Below, in pieces: positions 25,229 to 33,702 of a DNA stretch of 44,559 nt. The position numbers and the translations under genes were made by a program. Source of the DNA: Borrelia hispanica CRI. Its GTDB lineage: Bacteria; Spirochaetota; Spirochaetia; Borreliales; Borreliaceae. The notes under the pieces were generated by a model. It made no database searches, was not told where the DNA came from, and saw nothing but the letters and a program-made list of their open reading frames with translations. Every line of letters starts with the position of its first letter. Positions within the stretch are counted from its first letter, which is position 1. The DNA is taken from the NCBI RefSeq assembly GCF_000500065.1, contig NZ_AYOU01000079.1:1-44559 (forward strand), read 5' to 3'.

Positions 25229-27148
25229 ATGGTTAAAGGAACGAAATTTAATTTATTATTGCTGTTATTTGTTAATGCCATGATCATATTGGTATTAACA
25301 ATAGGTTGCAATTTAAAATCCCCACGACATGATGTTGTGCTTTATAAAAAATCATTTGAAAAAGTATTTTTGGGCAGAGAGTTAGAAGAAGTAAACATTC
25401 CTTTGCAAAGAGATGTTGATTTTGCTTTGCATGATAAGCAACTCAATGAACTCTTAGATACTTTTGAAATGGACGAATCGGAGAAGGAATTTGTTTTTTA
25501 TATAAAAGAAGCTGTAACTAATTCTGATATAACTTCTGAAACTGACAAGACATGGAGTCAAGATGATTTTCGTGATATTTTAAAAAATTTGGGAGTAGTA
25601 GATGTTCGAAAATTAATAGGACCCAAGTCAAATTTTAATGCTTTATCTAGAGTTAGGGCAACTATTAAGTCTATAAAGAGTGTTTATGCTTTAGAAAAAT
25701 TACGATCTCAGTTGGGTAATTATGAGCGTGCCTATTTTATTGATTTAAGGAAAGCTTTTAATGCATTTGTTAATGATGATAATAAAAGATACGATAATAG
25801 TATAGTTGGTGATTATACTTTTGATTTTGATAATCTTGGTAAGGAGGCTAGATATATTGTAATTTTTGAGTCTTGTTATGAGGAATTGCCTAGTGAGAGG
25901 CAAATAATAATTGGTAAGATGCGTAAAATACTAACTGATACTGATATTGGTCGTGCTGAGGGTTATAGGACATATGATAATTATGAATTTGATGTTTTAT
26001 TTGGAAAATTGGGTAGCAGTGAAATTAAAGATATTGTAGAAATATTTTTAAAAAATTTGCAAGCAATTGAAACTGCTCGAATTCAAATTGATAATATTTA
26101 TATGTCAGATAGAAAAGACATTTTAAAACGAAAGTTGGATGCTTATGAAGCTAGTTATCATTTAACTATTAAAAAGGTATTTAATTCAGATATTGTTGAT
26201 GATATTTATGCCAAATTTAAATCTATGTCTATTACTGATCCTGATTCTAATTTTACTGTTGGAGTATATGATTTGTTTTATTCACTTGGTAACTGTGCTC
26301 TTTATATTTCTTCCTATAGTGTTGTGTATAGAATGTGTGCACCTCATCATAGTAGGGCCATTGATTATCTGAAAGGTATATTAACTCAGTCAGATGGTAT
26401 TGATAGTTATAAAAGATATGAAGTTTATGAGTTTGAGGCTTTATTTGGTAATGCAAACTTTGATTTTAAATCAATTTTAGATGATCATATAGATACTTTG
26501 AAAAAGAGAGATGAAGTTAGGGAATTTGTTGAGGGTATTAGAGATGCATCTAAAAAAGAGGAACAAGAGAAAGAGTTGAATGTTCTTATGAGAAATTATC
26601 CAAAATACTTGCGAGAGTTATTTCATAACTTTGATCCCATTTATATTCTTGTTAATAATATAAATCATGACTATGCAGAACGTTTTGTCAATTTGAAATC
26701 TAATATTACGCATTTGGAATTTGTAAGAAAAACGCAAGAAAAATTATCAGTAAAGGAACATGAAATGTTGATGGAAATTTTAAGTATAGTGACTAATCCT
26801 AATATTGCTGTTGCTGAAGGTTATAAAACATATAAGGATTATGAGGTTGATGGTTTATTTGGTGATGATCGTTTTGATATTGTTAAATCTATAGGTATGC
26901 ATTTGAAGGTTAGTGATTTACAACAAGAAGTTAATAAAGCGATTAATGGAATTGCTGATGTAGAACAAAAGGAGAATTTTAAAAATCAGTTTAATAAGCT
27001 TGTCTTAGGGTATCAAGTTCATTTAAAGGGGTTGTTTCATATGATTACTGCTGATAATATACCTCCTGTACTTAAAATTGATACTTCATTTGTAAATAGA
27101 CTTAATAATATGCTAGATCAAATTAAAAGGATGTTTCCCCAAAATTAA
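25229..27148 (+). CDS. BTA121-domain surface lipoprotein, largest of the array (four domains)
   Basis: A 639-residue lipoprotein starting at the ATG after GAGGAGATATTTTG. The signal ends VLTIGC with the usual NLKSP after it. Four BTA121 units are visible: LDTFEMDESEKEFVFYIKEA with WSQDDFRDILKNLGV; MRKILTDTDIGRAEGYRTYD with YEFDVLFGKLG; AIDYLKGILTQSDG with YEVYEFEALFGN; and EILSIVTNPNIAVAEGYKTY with DYEVDGLFGDD. Helical spacers of about 90 residues carry 'Y..(L)K..F' ends. Later domains resemble the second rather than the first domain of short paralogs, so growth was probably by duplication of domain-spacer units. Function is unknown. Confidence 0.86.
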   Translation: MVKGTKFNLLLLLFVNAMIILVLTIGCNLKSPRHDVVLYKKSFEKVFLGRELEEVNIPLQRDVDFALHDKQLNELLDTFEMDESEKEFVFYIKEAVTNSDITSETDKTWSQDDFRDILKNLGVVDVRKLIGPKSNFNALSRVRATIKSIKSVYALEKLRSQLGNYERAYFIDLRKAFNAFVNDDNKRYDNSIVGDYTFDFDNLGKEARYIVIFESCYEELPSERQIIIGKMRKILTDTDIGRAEGYRTYDNYEFDVLFGKLGSSEIKDIVEIFLKNLQAIETARIQIDNIYMSDRKDILKRKLDAYEASYHLTIKKVFNSDIVDDIYAKFKSMSITDPDSNFTVGVYDLFYSLGNCALYISSYSVVYRMCAPHHSRAIDYLKGILTQSDGIDSYKRYEVYEFEALFGNANFDFKSILDDHIDTLKKRDEVREFVEGIRDASKKEEQEKELNVLMRNYPKYLRELFHNFDPIYILVNNINHDYAERFVNLKSNITHLEFVRKTQEKLSVKEHEMLMEILSIVTNPNIAVAEGYKTYKDYEVDGLFGDDRFDIVKSIGMHLKVSDLQQEVNKAINGIADVEQKENFKNQFNKLVLGYQVHLKGLFHMITADNIPPVLKIDTSFVNRLNNMLDQIKRMFPQN

Positions 27149-27177
27149 TATAAAGTTATTCATTTTTAGATGGTATT

Positions 27178-27206
27178 AAGCCTTGGATTAACATAATCCA
27201 AGGCTT
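27178..27206 (+). terminator. Strong rho-independent terminator
   Basis: AAGCCTTGGATTA-ACA-TAATCCAAGGCTT, a perfect 13-bp stem with a 3-base loop, running directly into TTTTTT. Confidence 0.92.
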
Positions 27207-27354
27207 TTTTTTAATTAATTTCTTAAAAAAATTTAGTTATAAGAGTTTATAAATTTTGTTTTGGCTATAAATGATTTATATTGGTTAATTAATATTATTT
27301 ATTATTTGATATTTTTTTATTAATTTAATTTTTAAGAAAAAGGAGATTTGAATA

Positions 27355-28161
27355 ATGAATGAGAAGAAAGGCCGTGATTTATTGTTTTTATTATTATTTT
27401 TTGTAATGTTTGGGAGTTGTGGGGTAGACACTCAAAAAAAGAAAGGTTTGGCAACTGATAGTGGGGTATATAATTTTAGTAAAGTTGTTGTTGCAAAACA
27501 ACCGGATACGAATTTTACATCCGTAACTAGATTTGGGCAATCAGTGGTGTCACCGACAACAGAAAATGGAGAGCAAAAACCTGTGAATTATGAAGGAAGA
27601 GAAGGAGATTTGAAACCTGATGATTCGGAGGCTTCTGGAATAACATGTGACGATAGTTCAATTTCTACATTAAAAGATGAAGTGGTGGAAGTTGAATCAT
27701 CTCCAGAAAAAGAGGAAGCAAGGTTTTTTGCTTTGAGCAATAAATTTGGTTTGTCTTATGATGAGAAAATATTTATTGGAATTATAAAAAAAATTGTGAC
27801 TGATGTTAATGTTGGATTAAATAGGGGTTATAAGACATATAGTAATAATGAATTTTATAATTTGTTAGAAAAGCTGGGTGCAAATTTTGTTAAAAGGATT
27901 GTTAAATCCTTAAAACCAACTTTTATTGCATTAAATAATGCTCAGATTGCTTTTGATAAGCTTAAAGAGAGTCATAAAAAGCATTTTCAAATGACTTTTA
28001 ATATGGCTTATAATGGATTTGCGAGGGATTTGAAGAGTATGTTTAATAAGTCTTGTTTTGTAAATATATATAATAGTTCTTTGCAATATGATAATCCTTA
28101 TCGTGTTGAGTTTGTTTCTCTTTTAAGGTATTTTGATTATATGAATGGTGGCAAAAAATGA
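27355..28161 (+). CDS. BTA121-domain lipoprotein, single-domain form with long linker
   Basis: A 268-residue lipoprotein: ATG 27355 behind AAAAGGAGATTTG, signal ending FVMFGSC (cysteine 22). Residues 25-125 are a low-complexity acidic, Thr/Ser-rich linker. One canonical BTA121 domain follows: LSNKFGLSYDEKIFIGIIKK, IVTDVNVGLNRGYKTYS and NNEFYNLLEKLGANFVKRI. Then comes one helical spacer with FARDLKSMFNKS. It is the minimal unit of the family in this window, useful for defining one domain plus spacer. Its NLKS signature after the cysteine is replaced by GVDTQ, so it is more distant than its neighbours at the N-terminus. Confidence 0.84.
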   Translation: MNEKKGRDLLFLLLFFVMFGSCGVDTQKKKGLATDSGVYNFSKVVVAKQPDTNFTSVTRFGQSVVSPTTENGEQKPVNYEGREGDLKPDDSEASGITCDDSSISTLKDEVVEVESSPEKEEARFFALSNKFGLSYDEKIFIGIIKKIVTDVNVGLNRGYKTYSNNEFYNLLEKLGANFVKRIVKSLKPTFIALNNAQIAFDKLKESHKKHFQMTFNMAYNGFARDLKSMFNKSCFVNIYNSSLQYDNPYRVEFVSLLRYFDYMNGGKK

Positions 28162-28211
28162 TAAGATGATATTTATGATTATGATGCATAGCATGAATTA
28201 GAATATTTATG

Positions 28212-28243
28212 ACACATCATTGTATAATGATATAATGATGTGT
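28212..28243. promoter_or_regulatory. Inverted repeat enclosing a TATAAT box
   Basis: ACACATCATT and AATGATGTGT (10-bp perfect arms, 12-base spacer GTATAATGATAT). It lies between the 27355 gene and the start at 28266. It could terminate the former (TAATTTAAC follows) or be an operator over the promoter of the latter, since TATAAT lies between or at the arms. Confidence 0.45.
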
Positions 28244-28265
28244 TAATTTAACTTGGAGATGTTTA

Positions 28266-29978
28266 ATGGTTATGGGAAAAGATTGTTTTTTATTGTTATT
28301 ACTAGTATTAATGGTATTAATAGTGGATTGTAATTTAAAATCCCCAGAAGTTTTGCAATCTGAGATAACATCAAATATGGGCTTTGTGTCTAGAAAATCA
28401 TTGGAAGAAGATAGTTTATTTAATACGTTTGAAGACTTTTTGAAAAATAGTGTTGAGATTAGAGATAGTGATATTAATAAGTTACTTGATAAATTTAAAA
28501 TTTCAAATGAAGGAAAAGAATTAGTTTTGTATATAAAAAAATTATTGTGTGATCCTGATGTTGTAGATAATAAAAGTGATTATAAGATATATACAAAATC
28601 TGAATTTTATGATTTGTTAAATAATTTGGGGCCTGATGGGCTTTATGCATTAAGGAAGTATTTATGGTGGTCTTATAGTTTATTAAAAGAAACAGAGGCA
28701 GCTGTTGATGGTCTTGATAGCGATGTAAAAAGGGCAGTATTACGATCGAAATTAAATTATAACAAAAATGCTTATCATTTAAGTTTAGGAAAAATATTTA
28801 GTGAATCAAATATTGGCGCTATATATGACAACATTGTCAATTATAAAAATCTTTTTGCTAAGAGTTTTGTTGCTATTCAACAATATGCATTGGGAAGGAT
28901 TGATTCCCAAAATTCTGAACTCAATTTTTATGAAAAATCTTTTGTAATACTTACAATGGGGCTTTCTGATGATGAACAGAGGGCAATTAAGTATATCAAA
29001 CAGATAATAGTTGATCCTAATACTAGTGTATGTCAATCGTGTATTAAATATAGTGATTATGATTTTGATGATTTACTAAGTAATTGGACTTTCAGTCAAA
29101 TTCAGAGACTTGCAAGAATGTTTTTAAAATATCTTGAAATTAGAGATTATATTGAATATAAGATTAATAATCTTGATAAGATAGGAGAAATAGAAGCTAC
29201 GGAAGAGGTGCAAAATAGAATAAAATCGGTTTTAACTTTATTAAAGGATGATTTTATGTTTTCTTTTTCTACTTTTAAGAATGAGTATCCACGATATTTA
29301 CAAAGTTTATTTAATAAGTCTACTGCTGCTGAAGTTTATGAGAGTATTTCATCTCTCGATTTTCTTTTTGATCCTGAGTTTGCTAAAAGTTTTTTGATTT
29401 TTTGTTATGTAATTAATTATTATTATAGTGCTATGCATAACTTTCCAGTTATATATAATAAGTTGTCTGATCTAGAAAAAAAAGAAGTTGAGGATATGAG
29501 ATTAAAAGTAGTTGATTCTTCTGTTAATAGTTTGTTATCTACAGATACTATTGCTGATTATGAATTTTATTCTTTATTAGGTGATGGTAGATTTTTTCTT
29601 CCAGCACTTTATGCTCATATTAAAATTATGAAGATCATTGAAGGGAAAAATGATTTTTTAGATATGATTCATAATGATTTTTTAGGTATGATTCATATTG
29701 ATCTTAAAGATTCTGATAAGTTATCAATAATAAGTGATGATTTTGATAAGTTTGTACTTAATTATCCTACATATTTAAAACAATTGTTTTTGAGATTAAC
29801 AAAAGATAGTAAAAATTTTTTTAACTTTATTGATAGTAATTTGTATCAACATGATTATAAGAATGAATTTGAGAAAATTATGAATAAAGTTGGGGAAATT
29901 TATAATCTTAAAAAGGCTGAAGAATTGAAAAAGGCTTGTGAATTGAAAAAGTCTTGTGAATTGAAAAAGTCTGGATAA
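28266..29978 (+). CDS. BTA121-domain surface lipoprotein (three domains) with C-terminal ELKKxC repeat
   Basis: A 570-residue lipoprotein: ATG 28266 after GGAGATGTTTA, signal ending LIVDC followed by NLKSP. Domain 1 is LDKFKISNEGKELVLYIKKL with IYTKSEFYDLLNNLG. Domain 2 is DDEQRAIKYIKQIIVDPN with YDFDDLLSNW. Domain 3 is degenerate, with DYEFYSLLGDGRF. Spacers carry YHLSLGKIFSES and YPRYLQSLFNKS. The last 18 residues are three copies of EL-K-K-x-x (two with Cys), unlike any neighbour; free cysteines at the end of a surface lipoprotein are unusual. A 60-bp gap to the next gene, without a terminator, suggests co-transcription. Confidence 0.85.
   Translation: MVMGKDCFLLLLLVLMVLIVDCNLKSPEVLQSEITSNMGFVSRKSLEEDSLFNTFEDFLKNSVEIRDSDINKLLDKFKISNEGKELVLYIKKLLCDPDVVDNKSDYKIYTKSEFYDLLNNLGPDGLYALRKYLWWSYSLLKETEAAVDGLDSDVKRAVLRSKLNYNKNAYHLSLGKIFSESNIGAIYDNIVNYKNLFAKSFVAIQQYALGRIDSQNSELNFYEKSFVILTMGLSDDEQRAIKYIKQIIVDPNTSVCQSCIKYSDYDFDDLLSNWTFSQIQRLARMFLKYLEIRDYIEYKINNLDKIGEIEATEEVQNRIKSVLTLLKDDFMFSFSTFKNEYPRYLQSLFNKSTAAEVYESISSLDFLFDPEFAKSFLIFCYVINYYYSAMHNFPVIYNKLSDLEKKEVEDMRLKVVDSSVNSLLSTDTIADYEFYSLLGDGRFFLPALYAHIKIMKIIEGKNDFLDMIHNDFLGMIHIDLKDSDKLSIISDDFDKFVLNYPTYLKQLFLRLTKDSKNFFNFIDSNLYQHDYKNEFEKIMNKVGEIYNLKKAEELKKACELKKSCELKKSG
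29922..29975 (+). repeat. C-terminal in-frame repeat, three units of 18 bp
   Basis: GAATTGAAAAAGGCTTGT, GAATTGAAAAAGTCTTGT and GAATTGAAAAAGTCTGGA, just before the TAA stop. It encodes ELKKAC, ELKKSC and ELKKSG. Confidence 0.85.
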
Positions 29979-30038
29979 TTATTTATAGTTAGTAATAAAA
30001 ATTAATTAATATTGATATAAATGTAAAAGGAGATATTT

Positions 30039-31691
30039 GTGTTTAGGGAAAAGATTTATATTTTATTAGTATCATTGGTATTAATAATAAGTTGTAATTT
30101 AAAATCTTCGCATATTGCTAAAGATGACAAGGGATTGAGAAGTTCTTTTGGTAAATCTGTTGTTGGTGGTTCGTTGCATGAAGTTGATAGGTTTTTAAAT
30201 AAGCCTTTTATTCCAGTTGTGGAATATGATACACCAGCTGTAAGAGAGGATGTTGAAGAAATGGGTATGGGTGTAGATATTGGTGATATGGATGTTGAGC
30301 TTGATAGTTTGCTTGCTAGACTTAGCGTACCAAAAAAAGATAGAGATGTATTTGTTTATCTAAAAAAAGTATTATGTGATCCTACTATTACGCATGACCA
30401 AGGTGTTTATAAGACATATGCAATTTCTGAGTTTCATGATTTGTTGGATCGTTGGGGAGCAGAACGAGTTGCAATTATTAGATCAATCTTAATGAAAATT
30501 TTTACTCCATTAAAAGCATCACGGATATTGATTGATGGTTTTAGGAACGATATTCTTAAGCAAGGTTTATTGAGTAGATTTATGTTTATAAAGAGAGATT
30601 ATGAAAGTTATCTTAAGAAAGTATTTGCTAGTCCTGATTTTTCGAGTATTAGAGTTTCTCTTGAGTATAACAATTTTTATTATGAAGAATTTGAACTGAT
30701 TGAAGTCGATGCATTAGATTTTAAAGATTTTACAGATTTGAGAGAGCGTTATTCTACATTTATTGATGATGACCAAAAAGGAATTCAAGAGATAAGAGAC
30801 ATATTAACTTCTTCTGATATTGCTAGAGGTCAAAATTTTAAGACATATAGTAATGATGAGTTTGATATTTTATTTAGTAGTTGGAGTAATAATCAAGTTA
30901 AAAGAGTTGTGAGAATGCATTCGGGATACCTGAGAAAGGCAAAAGATGCTGAATTTCAAATTGATTATCTTGATAATATAGAAAGTATGGATGCTAGTAC
31001 AGACTTAAAAGATAGACTAGTTACAAGTTTGAGAACATGGAAGCAAAAATTGAAAGATACATTTTCTCAAAAAAACAGCGGTTATCCAGAGTATTTAAAA
31101 CAAATATTTAACAAGCCTACTGCTGTTGAAATTTATAACAATATTCCATTTCCTTCAGATGATGATGTTAATGGTCCTAAGTTTCATTTTCCTTTGAATG
31201 ATACATATTTTTTGGATGTTAATGAATATTATTCTACTCTTAACAAATTTGTTTCTAAGTATAATAAATTGTCTTATGCAGAAAAAGTAGCAGTTGAATT
31301 TATAAGAAACATAGTATTTAATGCTAATATTGCTGCAGATAAGGGTTATAAAACATATACAGATGATTATAAATTTTATCTTATCTTTGGAAGAGATGAT
31401 AATTATTTTTTAAATATAGTATGGCATAAATTGCGAATTGATAAGTTGAAAAATGATATTGAAGAGTATATTAATAACATTAAGAAAGACCTTGATAGAA
31501 AAAACGAAATTTCAAAAGAGAGAGATGAGCTAGTAGAAGAATATCATGTTAGTTTGAAAAAATTCTTTCATGGTGTTAATGAGGCTACTTTTGAATTTGA
31601 TGATCCTTTAGAGAAAAATTATGATGACGTATATGACTTTGAATATGAGTTTAGAGACTTTTATGACAATATTAATAGTGAATTTTTTTAA
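30039..31691 (+). CDS. BTA121-domain surface lipoprotein (three domains)
   Basis: A 550-residue lipoprotein with a GTG start at 30039 after AAAAGGAGATATTT. The signal ends LIISC, then NLKSS. Domain 1 is LARLSVPKKDRDVFVYLKKV with YKTYAISEFHDLLDRWG. Domain 2 is IRDILTSSDIARGQNFKTYS with DEFDILFSSWSNNQVKRVVR. Domain 3 is IRNIVFNANIAADKGYKTYT with YKFYLIFGRDD. The spacer motif appears as YPEYLKQIFNKP and YHVSLKKFFHGV. The C-terminus is acidic and aromatic. It is 60 bp downstream of the previous gene, with which it may share a transcript, and is ended by the terminator at 31734. Confidence 0.86.
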   Translation: MFREKIYILLVSLVLIISCNLKSSHIAKDDKGLRSSFGKSVVGGSLHEVDRFLNKPFIPVVEYDTPAVREDVEEMGMGVDIGDMDVELDSLLARLSVPKKDRDVFVYLKKVLCDPTITHDQGVYKTYAISEFHDLLDRWGAERVAIIRSILMKIFTPLKASRILIDGFRNDILKQGLLSRFMFIKRDYESYLKKVFASPDFSSIRVSLEYNNFYYEEFELIEVDALDFKDFTDLRERYSTFIDDDQKGIQEIRDILTSSDIARGQNFKTYSNDEFDILFSSWSNNQVKRVVRMHSGYLRKAKDAEFQIDYLDNIESMDASTDLKDRLVTSLRTWKQKLKDTFSQKNSGYPEYLKQIFNKPTAVEIYNNIPFPSDDDVNGPKFHFPLNDTYFLDVNEYYSTLNKFVSKYNKLSYAEKVAVEFIRNIVFNANIAADKGYKTYTDDYKFYLIFGRDDNYFLNIVWHKLRIDKLKNDIEEYINNIKKDLDRKNEISKERDELVEEYHVSLKKFFHGVNEATFEFDDPLEKNYDDVYDFEYEFRDFYDNINSEFF

Positions 31692-31733
31692 TTGAGAGCT
31701 TTAATAGTTCCATTTAATAAATCAGAATGATTA

Positions 31734-31767
31734 AATAAAGCTTTCAAGGTATTCTTGAGGCTTTATT
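31734..31767 (+). terminator. Terminator after the 30039 gene
   Basis: AATAAAGC pairs with GCTTTATT and TCAAG with CTTGA across a small internal loop, with a 5-base apical loop and TTTATATT following. Confidence 0.7.
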
Positions 31768-32013
31768 TTTATATTATACATTATTTGTAATTTGTCAAAA
31801 AATGTACTTACTTTATAAGTAAATAGTTTAATTATTATTAAACTATTTTGTTAATTTATAGATATTAATAGTGGTTATTAATATAATTTCTGTTATAATA
31901 TGGTTTGTACCATATTTATAATATTGTTAATTTAACAAGAATTTAGGTATAGGTAACAACTATTAAGTAAAAAATATAAAAAAATATATTTAAATTGTAA
32001 GAGGAGATATTTA

Positions 32014-33360
32014 GTGATTAGGCGAGTATGTTATGCTTTATTGTTATTATTAGTATTGATAATGAATTGTAACTTAACATCTGAAGATGTTTCTGATTTT
32101 GATGGTGCTTCACTTGTTATAAATTCTTTGATTGATCAAACATTAGACAAAGGAAATAGATTGTTAGAGAAGTATGAAGAGGGTGGTATTGATGCTATAG
32201 ATACTGAACTTCATGAGTTCCTTGATTTATTTGGGGTGTCAGAAGATGGCAAAATGTTGATTTCTTATATAAAAGAAGTATTGTGTGATTCTGATATTGT
32301 AGATGCGCAGGGTAAGTGTAAGACATATGACTATGTTGAGTTTTATGAGTTATTAAATAATTTTGGAGCAGATAAAATTATTGCAATTGTGAACCATTTG
32401 CTTGCAACTTTTAATGCCTTGCGAGAAGCCGAACTTGCTATTAGTAAGGTTAGTGATGGGGATTTAAAAAGAAGCGTGCAAATTAGATTTGATCTTAAAA
32501 ATAAGGCTTATAAATTAGCTCTAAAAAAAGTATTTAGTGCGTCTGTTTTTGATGAGCTATATAATAAGATTGTCAGTTATAATAGTTCTTATATTGATGA
32601 TTTTATTAATATTAAAATTGATGCATCAAGTATTTTAGAAACTGAGCATCCAAAGAGTCATTATTTAACCCTTTCTGATGATATGCAGAAAGGGTTTGAT
32701 TATATAAAATCCGTAGTAACTGATCCTGAAATTGCTAAGATTCAAGGTTATAAGACATATAGTGATGATGAATTTGATGCTTTATTAAATGATTGGTCTA
32801 TTGCAGAAGTTAAAAACCTTGTAAAAATGCATTTGGGATATCTTGAAAGTATGAACTATATTATGAAGAGAATCAGTCTCATTGAAAATATAGGAGAGAT
32901 AGAAGCTTCAATAGAGACAAAAAATAGGATAACAGAATCTTTAAGAATAGTTAAAAAGGTATTGGAAGATAATTTTTTAAAATTGAGAAATAGTTATCCA
33001 GTATTTTTGAAAAAAGTATTTGGTCAATCTTTTAACTTTGATATGTATAAGGATTTTCAACTTAAACTTTCTGTCTTTATTTTGTGTGATCGTGATGTTC
33101 AGAGTTTTCCCAGTCTATATAATAGTTTTAGTGCTATGCAAAAAGAAATGATTGAAGATGCAAGATATATATTGTTTGATGCTGCTATTTTTGTTAGTGA
33201 GGATGCTGTGGAGTTATTTGATTTTTACTTTTATATTATGTTTTTACAGGATAGAAAATTTTTTGATGTGTTAGAAAATTATTTTAGTATTAAGGAAAAA
33301 CGGAAGGATATTTTGGAGATGTTTGCTAATTTTGTTAAGGGATCCTTTGAAGTAAAGTAA
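32014..33360 (+). CDS. BTA121-domain surface lipoprotein (two domains plus a decayed third)
   Basis: A 448-residue lipoprotein with a GTG start at 32014 after AAGAGGAGATATTTA. The signal ends LIMNC (cysteine 19). Domain 1 is LDLFGVSEDGKMLISYIKEV with KTYDYVEFYELLNNFG. Domain 2 is IKSVVTDPEIAKIQGYKTYS with DEFDALLNDWSIAEVKNLV. A third unit near the end (EDARYILFDAAIFVSEDA, FYFYIMFLQDRKF) is degenerate. Its domain 2 and following spacer (LIENIGEIEA...) closely match those of the 28266 protein, suggesting a shared origin. It is the last clear BTA121 gene of the array. Confidence 0.85.
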   Translation: MIRRVCYALLLLLVLIMNCNLTSEDVSDFDGASLVINSLIDQTLDKGNRLLEKYEEGGIDAIDTELHEFLDLFGVSEDGKMLISYIKEVLCDSDIVDAQGKCKTYDYVEFYELLNNFGADKIIAIVNHLLATFNALREAELAISKVSDGDLKRSVQIRFDLKNKAYKLALKKVFSASVFDELYNKIVSYNSSYIDDFINIKIDASSILETEHPKSHYLTLSDDMQKGFDYIKSVVTDPEIAKIQGYKTYSDDEFDALLNDWSIAEVKNLVKMHLGYLESMNYIMKRISLIENIGEIEASIETKNRITESLRIVKKVLEDNFLKLRNSYPVFLKKVFGQSFNFDMYKDFQLKLSVFILCDRDVQSFPSLYNSFSAMQKEMIEDARYILFDAAIFVSEDAVELFDFYFYIMFLQDRKFFDVLENYFSIKEKRKDILEMFANFVKGSFEVK

Positions 33361-33475
33361 GTTTTAAAGAGGTTTGATGATTTTAAATGTATATCACAGT
33401 TATAAAAACACTTCAGGTTATATTTAGGCTTTATCTTTAGCATTATGTATTATTGTAGTGAGTAATGTAATAATA

Positions 33476-33513
33476 ATAATAACTGTTTTAAAATGTTTAA
33501 AAACAGTTATTAT
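33476..33513 (+). terminator. Hairpin after the last array gene
   Basis: ATAATAACTGTTTT pairs perfectly with AAAACAGTTATTAT (14 bp, 10-base loop). No T-run follows, so termination strength is uncertain. Confidence 0.55.
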
Positions 33514-33702
33514 ACCTTGTTATATATCATAACTATCATTAAATGAATTTGTTTCTTGATAAGTTTTGGATTTTCTCTATTTATGTATTGTGATTTTTAA
33601 TCCAAGTGATATGTCAAATATAAGAGAAGTACAATTGATATTTGAGTTTAATATTTGATATTTAATGATATTGATTATATGATGCATAAAAAGGGAGAAT
33701 TT

